Of a stretch of DNA of 36,877 nt, positions 9,093-17,767 are shown in pieces. The notes beneath the pieces are model-generated. The model searched no databases, was not told where the DNA came from, and saw only the letters and a program-made list of their open reading frames with translations. This DNA comes from Hellea sp. Its GTDB lineage: Bacteria; Pseudomonadota; Alphaproteobacteria; Caulobacterales; Maricaulaceae. Each line of letters begins with the position of its first letter. Position 1 is the first letter of the stretch. Both the position numbers and the translations under genes were made by a program. Location of the stretch: positions 1-36,877 of the forward strand of contig JAHDEZ010000027.1 of the NCBI GenBank assembly GCA_020628425.1, in the 5' to 3' direction.

Positions 9093-10247
9093 ATGAGTTC
9101 ACAGGCAATATCAGATTCTTCTGCCTCCGCCGGTTATCAGCTGTCTGTTGATAATAATCTACTTTCAATGACAGCTTACGGCCCGTGGACATTGGCGACG
9201 ATTAAAGCGCTCTATGCAACCTTGACCAAGGAACTCGCCGGGCTCGACTATGAAAACGTCAATTATGATTTCTCTGGGCTCACGGATTTGGATACAGCAG
9301 GGGCGTTTATTCTGGCAAAGGCCATCAGATGTACGCCAGAAATTTGTTATCCTTATAACCTGACGGGCCATTCTCGCGGTCAACAGGTTCTCATGCGCGA
9401 GGCCGCCGATGCCTCTATGGGGACACCGCCTAAACAAGAACGGCAATGGTATGATGTACTGGTTCGAATGGGAACCGCATCGGAGAACTTTTTCACCGAA
9501 CTCTTTGATAATCTATCATTTTTTGGAAAATTTACCTCGGTTCTTTTTCGTCAGATTTTGACCCCGCATACGATACGTTGGAAGTCTGTCGTGGCTCATA
9601 TTGAGGATGTGGGGTTGAATGCGGCGCCCATAATCATGACACTGAGTTTTTTCATTGGGGCCGTTATTGCCTATATGGGGGCCAACATGTTGGCCGTGAA
9701 TAATCTCCAATTCATGATGGTCGAGTTGGTTGGCTGGTCAGTCCTACGGGAGTTTGCCGTTGTCATTATGGCCATTATGTTGGCGGGACGATCTGACTCG
9801 GCCTTCACGGCTCAGATTGGAGCTATGAAAATGCGCCAGGAAATTGACGCCATGCAGGTCATTGGGCTCGACCGGTTTGAAACCCTTGTTGTACCGAGGG
9901 CGCTCGCGTGCCTGATATCCGCGCCTATTTTGACGTTTTTGGCGATGATTACGGGCGTGCTGGGGGGGCTTCTGGTAACCTGGGTGTCCGTCGAAGGCAT
10001 TACGCCGCGATTTTTTGTTCAACGGTTTTCTGAAATGGTGACGGTATCTCATTTCTGGGTTGGAATGGTGAAAGCACCGGTCTTTGGCTTGGTCGTGGCG
10101 ATCATTGGCTGCCGACAGGGTTTGGCCGTGACAGGCAGTGTCGAGTCGCTCGGAACCCGCACCACGCAAAGCGTAGTTCAGGCTATTTTCGCGGTCATAT
10201 TTATTGACGCTGTTTTTGCCCTCTTATTCTTCCAAATGGGTATCTAG
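9093..10247 (+). CDS. mlaE: MlaE-type ABC permease with N-terminal STAS domain
   Basis: The permease of a lipid-trafficking ABC system, 384 residues from the ATG at 9093. The first ~110 residues form a soluble STAS-like domain ('DFSGLTDLDTAGAFILAKAI'), the role played in E. coli by separate MlaB. Residues about 150-384 are the MlaE fold, with the family signature 'MILAGRSDSAFTAQIGAMK'-like segment (reads IMLAGRSDSAFTAQIGAMK) followed by 'IDAMQVIGLDRFETLVVPR'. The frame is open back to 8994, but the extra 33 codons would overlap the divergent epimerase start. AAGG at 9086-9089 precedes 9093, though with a short spacing. It opens a four-gene operon. Confidence 0.88.
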   Translation: MSSQAISDSSASAGYQLSVDNNLLSMTAYGPWTLATIKALYATLTKELAGLDYENVNYDFSGLTDLDTAGAFILAKAIRCTPEICYPYNLTGHSRGQQVLMREAADASMGTPPKQERQWYDVLVRMGTASENFFTELFDNLSFFGKFTSVLFRQILTPHTIRWKSVVAHIEDVGLNAAPIIMTLSFFIGAVIAYMGANMLAVNNLQFMMVELVGWSVLREFAVVIMAIMLAGRSDSAFTAQIGAMKMRQEIDAMQVIGLDRFETLVVPRALACLISAPILTFLAMITGVLGGLLVTWVSVEGITPRFFVQRFSEMVTVSHFWVGMVKAPVFGLVVAIIGCRQGLAVTGSVESLGTRTTQSVVQAIFAVIFIDAVFALLFFQMGI

Positions 10248-10249
10248 AA

Positions 10250-11044
10250 ATGGAACTGGATTATTCTAAGCCACCCGTTGAGGTCCGCAATCTACGCTCG
10301 GCATTTGGAAGTAATGTGGTTCATGAAAATCTGGACTTTAGCGTAAATGGCCGAGAGATATTGGGACTGGTTGGTGGCTCGGGCAGCGGTAAAACCGTTT
10401 TGATGAACACATTGCTGGGGCTAAAAGAACCTGACGGGGGTAACGTTTATTACTTCGGCCATGATCGTCGAGATATGTCCTTTAAGGACCGTCAGACGCT
10501 CAACAACCAAATGGGCGTCCTATTTCAGGGCGGGGCGCTGTTTTCATCCATGACAGTCCGTGAAAACATCATGGTGCCTCTGCGTGAGCATACAAATTTA
10601 AATCCGGCTTTAATGCGCGAGCTCGCGGATATGAAAGTTCACATGGTGGGTTTGCCAGCGCATGCGGCTACACTTTATCCTGCGGATCTGTCTGGCGGTA
10701 TGCGGAAACGGGCCGGCTTGGCTCGAGCGTTAGCCTTGGATCCAAAGTTATTATTCCTAGATGAGCCCACAGCGGGATTAGACCCAATTGGTGCATCGGA
10801 ATTTGACCAGCTGATTCTCGACCTCAGAGAGGCCATGGGGCTGACAATTCTAATGATTACCCACGATTTGGACACGCTATTCACCATATGTGACAGGGTG
10901 TCGGTTCTGGTTGATAAACATATTGCGATTACGGATAGTTTGCCTAATGTGATGGCATTCCAACATCCATGGGTGCAGGAATATTTTGGAGGTCCGCGTG
11001 CGAGAGCTGCGGTCGAAGCAGGTAACGGGGCTGGAGCATTTTAA
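10250..11044 (+). CDS. mlaF: MlaF-type ABC ATP-binding protein
   Basis: The 264-residue ATPase of the lipid ABC system. Walker A is 'GGSGSGKT' at 42-49. The ABC signature is 'LSGGM' at 147-151; Met at the fifth position is typical of MlaF-type ATPases. Walker B is 'LLFLDEP' with D171-E172, followed by 'TAGLDP', and the switch His lies in 'ITHDLD'. The protein energises the permease at the cytoplasmic face. It starts two bases after the permease stop, and its own stop overlaps the next start by one base (TAATG). Confidence 0.93.
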   Translation: MELDYSKPPVEVRNLRSAFGSNVVHENLDFSVNGREILGLVGGSGSGKTVLMNTLLGLKEPDGGNVYYFGHDRRDMSFKDRQTLNNQMGVLFQGGALFSSMTVRENIMVPLREHTNLNPALMRELADMKVHMVGLPAHAATLYPADLSGGMRKRAGLARALALDPKLLFLDEPTAGLDPIGASEFDQLILDLREAMGLTILMITHDLDTLFTICDRVSVLVDKHIAITDSLPNVMAFQHPWVQEYFGGPRARAAVEAGNGAGAF

Positions 11045-12009
11045 TGGAGAATAAGGCACATTATGCGCTAATCGGCACATTTGTGTTGCTGGCTCTATTA
11101 GCCGGAACGTTCTTTGTGACATGGCTGTCCGGTCGACAATTTGACCAGGCCTATGACGAGTATACTGTTGAGTTCAGTGGCGCGGTTCGCGGGTTGAGCC
11201 GAGGGAGTGAGGTTAGACTTAACGGGCTGAATGTCGGCGAGGTCACACGATTAAGCTTTGGTGAAACCAATCCAAATCTCGTATTTGTCACGGTCCAGGT
11301 AATCGATAATTCCCCAATTTTTGAGGATGGATACGCCCAGCTAGAGCCACTGGGCTTGACTGGTCTCAACTATTTGCAAATCAACCCAGGAACAGCAACC
11401 CTGGCCAGAATGAACCCTTTAAATCAGAAAATACCTGGTCGCACCGATCAGTTCTCAACGTTAATCGAAGGCGGCGAGAGTATTATCGATGAAACCGCCC
11501 TTGCCATTCGTAAGGTCAATATTCTTATGAATGAAGAAACCATTGAGGATTTTCAAGGCTTCCTCGCCAATCTCAACACATTGTCGGCTAATTTTCAGGA
11601 CGCCGATGTTGATACCCAGCTGATTGCCAATACTTTGAAAGCCTGGGAGCAGGCGGGCATTAACACGTCGGACGCGGCGTTAGCGGTGAAACAAAGTGCT
11701 GCCGAGTTTGATAGTCTTCTCAATGACCGCGTGGCTCCGGCATTTGAAGCGGCCACGACTGCCATGGAAAGTGCAGATGCGACTATCAAGGAATTAGAGC
11801 GTCTGGCTCAAAACGGTTCTTTGACAGCAGAAGAACTGCGGACGGCCGTTGACAGATTGTCAACTCAAGGCTTTGCAGATCTGGAGGATACGACAGATGC
11901 CATGCGGGAACTTATGATTACCCTGAACAATATCGCCGAACAGTTAGAGCGAAATCCTGCGCAGTTTCTGGCTGGCGGAGAGCAAGAAGTTATGGAACTC
12001 CCACAATGA
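11044..12009 (+). CDS. mlaD: MlaD/MCE family substrate-binding protein
   Basis: A single-pass inner-membrane protein of 321 residues (TM about 7-26) with one periplasmic MCE domain at about 37-118, including 'RGLSRGSEVRLNGLNVGEV' and 'LEPLGLTGLNYLQINPG'. MCE domains form hexameric rings that carry phospholipids between the inner and outer membranes. The remaining ~200 residues are helical and probably coiled-coil, longer than the E. coli MlaD tail and similar to PqiB/MCE proteins that reach further into the periplasm. It is coupled to both neighbours by overlaps (one base upstream, four bases ATGA downstream). Confidence 0.92.
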   Translation: MENKAHYALIGTFVLLALLAGTFFVTWLSGRQFDQAYDEYTVEFSGAVRGLSRGSEVRLNGLNVGEVTRLSFGETNPNLVFVTVQVIDNSPIFEDGYAQLEPLGLTGLNYLQINPGTATLARMNPLNQKIPGRTDQFSTLIEGGESIIDETALAIRKVNILMNEETIEDFQGFLANLNTLSANFQDADVDTQLIANTLKAWEQAGINTSDAALAVKQSAAEFDSLLNDRVAPAFEAATTAMESADATIKELERLAQNGSLTAEELRTAVDRLSTQGFADLEDTTDAMRELMITLNNIAEQLERNPAQFLAGGEQEVMELPQ

Positions 12010-12635
12010 GCCGAAAAATCTTTAAATTAGCCCTGCTGTGTGGATGTGTGTCTCTGACGGCGTCCTTGTCAGCCTGTGTATCTGTCCTGCCAGATCCGGA
12101 GCCTGCAAATTCAATTTACCGTCTCACGATGACGCCGGAAAAAGTCGAACCGAGCCGGACAGCACCAATCATCAGGATTGATCAGCCAACGGCGGCCCGA
12201 CTGGTCGGAACCCGTAAGATCATTGTTTCCCCTGACGCGCAGAGACTGGCTGTGGCCGGGGGGGCCGAATGGGCGGATACTTTGCCGAATATGCTACAAA
12301 AGGCTGTCGTGGATAAGCTGGCGACCAGACCGGACCTAAATGGTGTTATGCCCGCCGCCGGGGCAAGGGCTAATTATCGCGTTCACATGAATATTGATGC
12401 TTTCGAAGCCCGTTTTGACAACGGGCCCGAAGCCGCGCCCTTAGTCATGATATCTTATTCAGTGACATTTGCAGATACGGCAACGCGTCGTCTAATGGGA
12501 ACGCGACAGTTTAATGAGTCCATAAGGGCCGATAGCAATCGCATCTCGTCTATAGTAGCGGCCATGAACCGCGCGAATGAACTGGCTCTATCTGATATGA
12601 CAGAGTGGTTTCTGCAATTAACCCGTAGCGCTTAA
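12006..12635 (+). CDS. ABC-type transport auxiliary lipoprotein (PqiC-like)
   Basis: A 209-residue lipoprotein with signal peptide and lipobox 'LSAC' (lipidated Cys24). The mature part resembles the ABC-type transport auxiliary component family that includes PqiC/YmbA: 'YRLTMTPEKVEP', 'IRIDQPTAARLVGTRKI' and a late helix-rich segment ending in 'LALSDMTEWFLQ'. Such proteins sit in the outer membrane and are thought to receive or dock the MCE complex. The start overlaps the mlaD stop (ATGA). It ends two bases from the end of the convergent coiled-coil gene, with no visible terminator. Confidence 0.85.
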   Translation: MSRKIFKLALLCGCVSLTASLSACVSVLPDPEPANSIYRLTMTPEKVEPSRTAPIIRIDQPTAARLVGTRKIIVSPDAQRLAVAGGAEWADTLPNMLQKAVVDKLATRPDLNGVMPAAGARANYRVHMNIDAFEARFDNGPEAAPLVMISYSVTFADTATRRLMGTRQFNESIRADSNRISSIVAAMNRANELALSDMTEWFLQLTRSA

Positions 12636-12637
12636 TC

Positions 12638-14926
12638 TTAGCTGTTCAGAGCCGCGTCGCACATGAGGAATAGCCGACCTTCTTCTGTGTCAAACCTGTC
12701 TTGAAGAGCATTTCGATTATCCGAGATATCGCTCAAACTATGATGAAATTTTACGGCGAAATTAATGACATCAGATTTTAGAGTCTGATTTTGTTCCATG
12801 AGACGGGAGAAGTGTCGGACAGGTTCACCCAATCGGGTGGCGACACCAATTGACATCGCCTTTGTACCGTTCGATATCCGGTTCTCAACGGCCTCAACAA
12901 CACACCCATTATCGACGATGGCATTCGGCGCGAGTCCATTTTTGGAAAGCTCTGAAACAAAGCCCATTGGAAAAACCTGCTGGCTCGCCATCGGCGCCAT
13001 TGCTGCGGCGGCACTTGCGACGGCGGCTGCAACCGGAGCAGGCGTGATAGCTGAAGGCGCTGGTTGTGACGGGGTCTCCAGAGGCTCTGATACAGGCATT
13101 GGGTTGTTTAAGCGAGGGGCTGGGACGTCATCCGACTTACCAAATAAGTTTTTCCACCATGATTTAGAAACATTGTCGGACTCGGTCACTGAGCTGCGCA
13201 GTACAGTGGGCTGTTCGACATTCAAATCTAAATTCGGCGTGCTCTCAATATCAGCCTTCTCCGGGTCACTGAATAGACTTACTGATGCTTCTGAGTCGGG
13301 AGCCGAAGGTGTCTCAGAGACAGGCCGCAATCTGAGCTTTGGCGATGCGTCACTATCTGTGTCGTCAGGTACTATGTCGTCAGGTTCAGCGGCGGTCGCA
13401 GAGATTTGAATAGGTTCCGCGGATTGCGCGTCTTCAACCGGGCGAAGATTAAGTGATCCGAACGTCTTTTTCGCTGGCACGTCCAGTTCCGAGGGTTGAG
13501 TCGGCTCAATAGGGGCGACAGGTTCTGTTTCAACCGCCAAGGAGTTGGCCTCGACATTAGTTTGAGATGCTGATGTCAGCCTGGCCTGTAGGTCCATCAT
13601 GTCTGTTTCAATCTGCGCGATTTCCTTGCGGGTTTGCGCCAGGCTGTCCTGCACCCGGCGGGCGGCCTTTTCATTGATGGTTTCGGCCTTGGCATTCGAA
13701 AGCTGTACCATTTCTTCGAGGTCGGAAAATCGCTTCTGGATGACGTTTTCTGACATTTGAGAGGCTTCGGACAAGGACATGACCGTTTGACGACCAGCTT
13801 CACTGGCTTCAGTCAGGCGTTCAGCGCTGACCTGCGCGGAAAGGGCCACGTCTCTCATTTTGCTCAGTCTTTCTTCCAGAGACTTGTTGAGGGCTTCCTG
13901 CTCATTTTTGAGCTGGGCGATCATGGCGTTCAGGTCCTGACCGTGCTTTTGATAGATCGTATCTAATTCAGAAGCCCGTTGTTTAAGCTGGTCTGACAGT
14001 TTCAGTATTTCATCCTGATTGCCCGACAAGGTCGTCGCGGCTTCCATGGTATTGTTGCGGATAAGATCAGATGTCTGATTGATTTTTGACGCCGTGTTTT
14101 CCACCGATATCCGCGCTTCCTGAATTTTTTGCTCAGCGGTTTTGGTCGACATAGCAAGGTTTTCAGAATGAGTATCCAGAGACTCGGTCAGAACTTTCAT
14201 TTGTTCGTCAAATGTATTGGATATGGACCATAACGCTTCGCGCTCAGTTGAAAGGCGCTCTGTGATTCTCTGGGTTTTGTCTTCGACAGACAGGCTTGTC
14301 TCGCCAAGTTTTTCGGTTTGTTCGTGGATTACGCTTTCAAGGGTAGATACGCGGGTGAGCGCCGTATCGATGCCTGTGTTTAAGGTGTCGATTTCGCCTT
14401 TGACCACTCCGGCCATTTCTGTCGCGCGACGAACAACAGTTTCATCTACTCGCATCAACGCATCAGCGGCTTGCTCCAGTCGCTCAGCACGATGTGTGAC
14501 TTTGGATAGTTGGCGAAAAGCATAATAAGCAACGCCCATCATGAGTAAGGGGAATAAGACCAAAAACGCCACGCCGCCTAACTGGCTGGCACTGTAATTT
14601 GATATCTCGGCGAAGGAATAGAGACTGCTCAAAGCGATAATCGTACCGACCAACCAGAGCAGAGAAAACCCAATCAACAGATATAATGGCCAACGAGCTG
14701 GTTCATTAGATATTGTTGATATCGACGGCGCAGGTCGACTGACGATGGCGGGCATAGGCGTAGAATTTTCTTCACTCTTGGTCGCAGCACGTGTAATTTT
14801 TTCTTCGTCTGTTGGGGCGATGGGTTCCAAAGGCTTTGATTCTTCAACTGGATGTAATCCTAGTGCTTTTGAGACGACATCATCATCTGCTTCTATGCTA
14901 CTGATTTTACTACGAATTCCTGACAA
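12638..14926 (-). CDS. large two-TM coiled-coil protein, TipN-like in architecture
   Basis: A 762-residue protein of no certain family. Residues 1-78 are polar, with two TM helices at about 79-101 and 116-137. A long coiled coil runs from about 143 to 470, followed by a Pro/Ser/Asp-rich disordered region (470-640) and an Ala-rich stretch. A compact C-terminal domain (about 655-762) reads as folded and conserved ('NGCVVEAVENRI', 'RLGEPVRHFSRLM', ending 'RLFLMCDAAL'). Two N-terminal TM segments plus a long coiled coil is the plan of the Caulobacter polarity factor TipN. The likeness is architectural only, and an MCP-like or generic scaffold cannot be excluded. Start TTG at 14926 with GGAG eight bases upstream. 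Confidence 0.75.
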   Translation of the reverse strand: MSGIRSKISSIEADDDVVSKALGLHPVEESKPLEPIAPTDEEKITRAATKSEENSTPMPAIVSRPAPSISTISNEPARWPLYLLIGFSLLWLVGTIIALSSLYSFAEISNYSASQLGGVAFLVLFPLLMMGVAYYAFRQLSKVTHRAERLEQAADALMRVDETVVRRATEMAGVVKGEIDTLNTGIDTALTRVSTLESVIHEQTEKLGETSLSVEDKTQRITERLSTEREALWSISNTFDEQMKVLTESLDTHSENLAMSTKTAEQKIQEARISVENTASKINQTSDLIRNNTMEAATTLSGNQDEILKLSDQLKQRASELDTIYQKHGQDLNAMIAQLKNEQEALNKSLEERLSKMRDVALSAQVSAERLTEASEAGRQTVMSLSEASQMSENVIQKRFSDLEEMVQLSNAKAETINEKAARRVQDSLAQTRKEIAQIETDMMDLQARLTSASQTNVEANSLAVETEPVAPIEPTQPSELDVPAKKTFGSLNLRPVEDAQSAEPIQISATAAEPDDIVPDDTDSDASPKLRLRPVSETPSAPDSEASVSLFSDPEKADIESTPNLDLNVEQPTVLRSSVTESDNVSKSWWKNLFGKSDDVPAPRLNNPMPVSEPLETPSQPAPSAITPAPVAAAVASAAAAMAPMASQQVFPMGFVSELSKNGLAPNAIVDNGCVVEAVENRISNGTKAMSIGVATRLGEPVRHFSRLMEQNQTLKSDVINFAVKFHHSLSDISDNRNALQDRFDTEEGRLFLMCDAALNS

Positions 14927-14958
14927 GTAACTCTCTCCAGCCCTGTTTCTGTCTCATT

Positions 14959-14995
14959 TTAACGGAATATACGTTAATTTTGTCTACTATGTCAC
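14959..14995 (-). promoter_or_regulatory. promoter of the coiled-coil gene with an inverted repeat around the -10
   Basis: On the minus strand, GTGACA (14995-14990) and TATATT (14971-14966) are 18 bases apart, a good sigma70-type pair. It starts transcription about 33 bases before the TTG. The inverted repeat TTAACG-N7-CGTTAA (14959-14964 and 14972-14977) exactly brackets the -10 hexamer, a layout expected of a repressor operator. The divergent gene at 15052 encodes a small winged-helix-like protein that could be the regulator, which is inference. Confidence 0.45.
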
Positions 14996-15051
14996 GCAGG
15001 ATGGGAAAAGACGATATTTAAAAGCCATCCAGGTGAACATGGGTGATTATA

Positions 15052-15294
15052 ATGGCTACGAAAACCAATACGCGTATCGTGCTGTCGGAGGGCGAGCGCG
15101 CTTATCTGAATATGGGTTTAAAACAACCGGGCGGTAAGCTCCCGATATTTGATCAGGCAGGGCAGATTTTTTCGAAAACGGTTATCAGAAAATGCATTGA
15201 TAAAGGTTTGGCTGAACGTTGGTTTGCCAATCCGATGAAGCCGGACTGGCTTGTTTGTCGGCTTACAGACGCTGGACGTCAGGCTCTAAAGTAA
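15052..15294 (+). CDS. small winged-helix-like hypothetical protein
   Basis: An 80-residue basic protein. The second half ('VIRKCIDKGLAERWF', 'KPDWLVCRLTDAGRQALK') has the pattern of a recognition helix followed by a beta wing and closing helix, as in small MarR/PadR-like winged helices ('LTDAGR' is typical of the wing-end). No enzyme motif is seen, and I do not recognise a named family. I chose the ATG at 15052 (GGGTGA five bases upstream); a GTG at 15043 with AGGTG upstream would add three residues. Its 3' end overlaps the convergent CPBP gene by 32 bases. Confidence 0.65.
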   Translation: MATKTNTRIVLSEGERAYLNMGLKQPGGKLPIFDQAGQIFSKTVIRKCIDKGLAERWFANPMKPDWLVCRLTDAGRQALK

Positions 15295-16294
15295 TTTCTT
15301 CTGCGCGAAGCTCTGGGAGCTGTTCTCGGGTTTTGTACAAAATCAAAGCTATGACGCTCAAATATAGAACCGTCGAAATAAAGGCGGTCTTTCCATCAGA
15401 GGCAGGCGCCTGAAAGACGGTTGGGGTCGGTAGTGCTGACCCTTCATAATTCACGAACATTGAGACATAGAGATTATTGGCGACATGGACCCCAATGGCT
15501 GATTCTAGTCCACCTTCGAAATAAACCACAATACTCAGGATGAAGCCAAACATGAAATAGCTGCCCATGACTAGCGCATGTTGACTAAATCCAATGTCTG
15601 CGCTGGATTGGCTTTCGGGATTAGCCAGATGTAAAGAGGCAAATAAGGCGCTGGTGAAGGCGAAGACTATCCATTTATTTCCGATATAATGACAAAGCCC
15701 TTGGTTAAAATAACCTCTGACAACGATTTCTTCGGCAGCACTTTGGATAGGAATTAATAGTAAGCTAATCACGGCGAATGTGAAGAACAGGTTCGCATTG
15801 AATGTGAACTTCAAAGTTCCCGAACCGCTATAATGACCGATAGCCGCAAGCGTGGTTGCGGCAATAAACGTAACGACCAATGCAAAAGCAAATCGTTTCC
15901 ATCTGAATTTTTGAGCGGCGGTTAAAACGGTTTTCGGAAATCTTTTATGGATCTTTTTGACCACAATAAATGTGGCGAGAAAAGGAAACACAAATGAAGA
16001 AAGTAAACCAAAATAGAGCAGGGGCTTTGTGCCAATGGATTCTTTGACGGCTGCATTGAAAACACCCATATCCATTCCGGTCTTAAACAGGTCCGGATAA
16101 TCCATGAGCAAGACACCCACGAGAACGGTGGCGGCTAAAACCTGACCTAATATGAAAGCGGCAATAACCAGAAAAACCCCGGGGACCCAGCTATCTATTC
16201 GGCTATTGCCAAAATTGGTTTGGTCGAAAAATTTACGGCCGTTTTCAAACATGTCTTTTCCCAAATACACAACTCGCTTATGGACAATTGCCAC
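15263..16294 (-). CDS. CPBP family intramembrane glutamic endopeptidase (CAAX/ABI type)
   Basis: A 343-residue polytopic membrane protein with about eight hydrophobic segments. The CPBP motif EExxxR is present as E188-E189-IVV-R193 ('SAAEEIVVRGYF'). The second and third motifs are 'FASLHLANPE' and the later His in 'AIGVHVANNLYVS'. Family members are intramembrane proteases of the Rce1 fold; bacterial substrates are mostly unknown. Start GTG at 16294 with AGGA six bases upstream; an ATG at 16252 with GGGA upstream is a reasonable alternative. The start lies only 22 bp from the divergent HPt gene. Confidence 0.85.
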   Translation of the reverse strand: MAIVHKRVVYLGKDMFENGRKFFDQTNFGNSRIDSWVPGVFLVIAAFILGQVLAATVLVGVLLMDYPDLFKTGMDMGVFNAAVKESIGTKPLLYFGLLSSFVFPFLATFIVVKKIHKRFPKTVLTAAQKFRWKRFAFALVVTFIAATTLAAIGHYSGSGTLKFTFNANLFFTFAVISLLLIPIQSAAEEIVVRGYFNQGLCHYIGNKWIVFAFTSALFASLHLANPESQSSADIGFSQHALVMGSYFMFGFILSIVVYFEGGLESAIGVHVANNLYVSMFVNYEGSALPTPTVFQAPASDGKTAFISTVLYLSVIALILYKTREQLPELRAEEITLEPDVQRL

Positions 16295-16316
16295 TACTCT
16301 TCCTAATTTTCTCCTA

Positions 16317-16697
16317 ATGACGGAAGAATCTCAAATCGATTTTGACCACCTTCGACAATATGTCGGGGATGACGCGGCTCTGACCGCAGAAGTATTTGGT
16401 CTGTTTAAAAATCAGGTTGATTTGTGGTCACCACAAATGCAGGCGGATTTAGATGACGACAGTTGGAGTATGATGGCCCACTCTCTCAAAGGCACAGCGC
16501 GTGCCATCGGGGCGGTTCAACTGGCAGAAATTTGTGAAACCGCGGAGAGCCTGATTGGTGAGGGCAAGCGTCCCGGCGCCCGGGCCGTTGCTATTGATAA
16601 AATGGAAGCCTCTATTGGCCAGATCATGATTGAAATCAGTCGCTGGGAATATCGTCAAACCATCTTGAAGATGAAAGGTGAAACACCATCATCATGA
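16317..16697 (+). CDS. HPt domain histidine phosphotransfer protein
   Basis: A stand-alone four-helix HPt protein of 126 residues. The phospho-acceptor motif is 'HSLKGTARAIGA' with His55, Lys58 and Gly59. Such proteins shuttle phosphate between hybrid kinases and response regulators. No kinase or regulator is encoded in this window, so its partners lie elsewhere. The frame is open back to 16152, but HPt homology begins near the ATG at 16317. No SD precedes it, so it may be leaderless or weakly translated. Its stop overlaps the next gene (ATGA). Confidence 0.85.
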   Translation: MTEESQIDFDHLRQYVGDDAALTAEVFGLFKNQVDLWSPQMQADLDDDSWSMMAHSLKGTARAIGAVQLAEICETAESLIGEGKRPGARAVAIDKMEASIGQIMIEISRWEYRQTILKMKGETPSS

Positions 16698-17767
16698 GAC
16701 GCGCATTCAAGTGGATATTCGTAATTCTACTGGTTGCTGTTCTGGCGGTCTATTTTTGGCCGGAGAAAAGATATTCGCCCCATAAAGTCAGCGCGAACTA
16801 TCAGTCCCAGGCCGATAATTTTTATATTCCTGATATGCCACCTGATTGGACCTGGTCCATGTTCGAGACCGCTGACGGAACTAAAATCAGGTGGGGCGAA
16901 ACTGGAAACCGCGACGCTGCCAGAGCGACCTATATTTTTGTCCCTGGATATACGGCGACCTTGGACATGTATGGCGAGCAATTTGATAAGCTGGCCCGGC
17001 GCGGATATCATGTAATGGGACTTGATATGCGCGGACAGGGCGGTTCAGAGCGCCACCGAAGCGCATTCCCGGAGAAACTTTGGGTCAAAGATTTCGGTGT
17101 TTATGGATCGGATATTCGTGATTGGATATCTGCTATGAACCTGCCGTCTGATAGAACCGTTATTCTGGCAGGGTCATCTTTTGGCGGGAATACGGTTATA
17201 CGTGCTGCAGGCGACCATCCGGATTTGCCCATTGATGGACTGTTTTTATATGCGCCCGCCATTGAGCCTATGACGGGTAAGTATGATTTTGAGGAGTCCA
17301 AAACACTCCTCACCCGTTTTATCAGAATAGGTCGGGGCGAGCGCTATGTTCTTGGGCAAGGGGACTGGAAACCAGAAAGCGACGTTCTAACGACGACATC
17401 CAATTGTAGTTCATATGCCAAACGTCTGCATTATCGGGATGTGATTTTTACGCGGAAGCCCGAACAAAGGGTCGGCGGTGTTACAAATAAATGGTTTTAT
17501 GAGTTCCTGCGTTCCAGCGAACACATGAATAATCAAGCCTATCTTTCGGGTATAAAAGTGCCAGTTACAATGATTACGGCTGAAGTCGATGATTTTGTGT
17601 CAAACGCCGTCAATGCGAAAGCTTGCACCACGTATTTCTCCGATTGTCGTGAATTGGTCATTCCTGAGACGAAGCACTGCTTACTGCAGGAAAACGATGC
17701 GGTTCAAAATGAAATGTATGACGAGGTCGACGCGTTACTGTCGCGTATTACTTCAGACCCTTATTAA
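16694..17767 (+). CDS. alpha/beta hydrolase (serine hydrolase, lysophospholipase-like)
   Basis: A 357-residue membrane-anchored hydrolase with an N-terminal hydrophobic helix at about 6-24. The fold motifs are 'GYTATLDMYGEQFDKLARRG', 'GLDMRGQGGSERH' (typical of monoacylglycerol lipases/lysophospholipases), nucleophile elbow 'GSSFGG' with Ser162, an acidic candidate at D299/D300 and His328 in 'ETKHCL'. It probably cleaves lipid esters at the periplasmic face of the inner membrane. It is translationally coupled to the HPt gene by a four-base overlap. Its last 20 bases overlap the end of the convergent helicase gene. Confidence 0.85.
   Translation: MRRAFKWIFVILLVAVLAVYFWPEKRYSPHKVSANYQSQADNFYIPDMPPDWTWSMFETADGTKIRWGETGNRDAARATYIFVPGYTATLDMYGEQFDKLARRGYHVMGLDMRGQGGSERHRSAFPEKLWVKDFGVYGSDIRDWISAMNLPSDRTVILAGSSFGGNTVIRAAGDHPDLPIDGLFLYAPAIEPMTGKYDFEESKTLLTRFIRIGRGERYVLGQGDWKPESDVLTTTSNCSSYAKRLHYRDVIFTRKPEQRVGGVTNKWFYEFLRSSEHMNNQAYLSGIKVPVTMITAEVDDFVSNAVNAKACTTYFSDCRELVIPETKHCLLQENDAVQNEMYDEVDALLSRITSDPY

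Noticed and set aside
12798-13409. 203-codon open frame on the plus strand inside the coiled-coil gene
   Set aside because: It is antisense to a long, well-started gene and is Gly/Ala/Ser-rich, as expected for a shadow of the Pro/Ala/Asp-rich region. It has no SD or family motif.
14959-14977. Possible CtrA box (TTAA-N7-TTAA)
   Set aside because: The two TTAA units are 11 bases apart instead of seven, so the spacing rule for CtrA is not met. It is kept only as an inverted repeat.
16152-16316. Upstream extension of the HPt frame
   Set aside because: The added 55 residues are basic and unlike HPt proteins, and they lie antisense to the start of the CPBP gene. The domain begins at the ATG at 16317.
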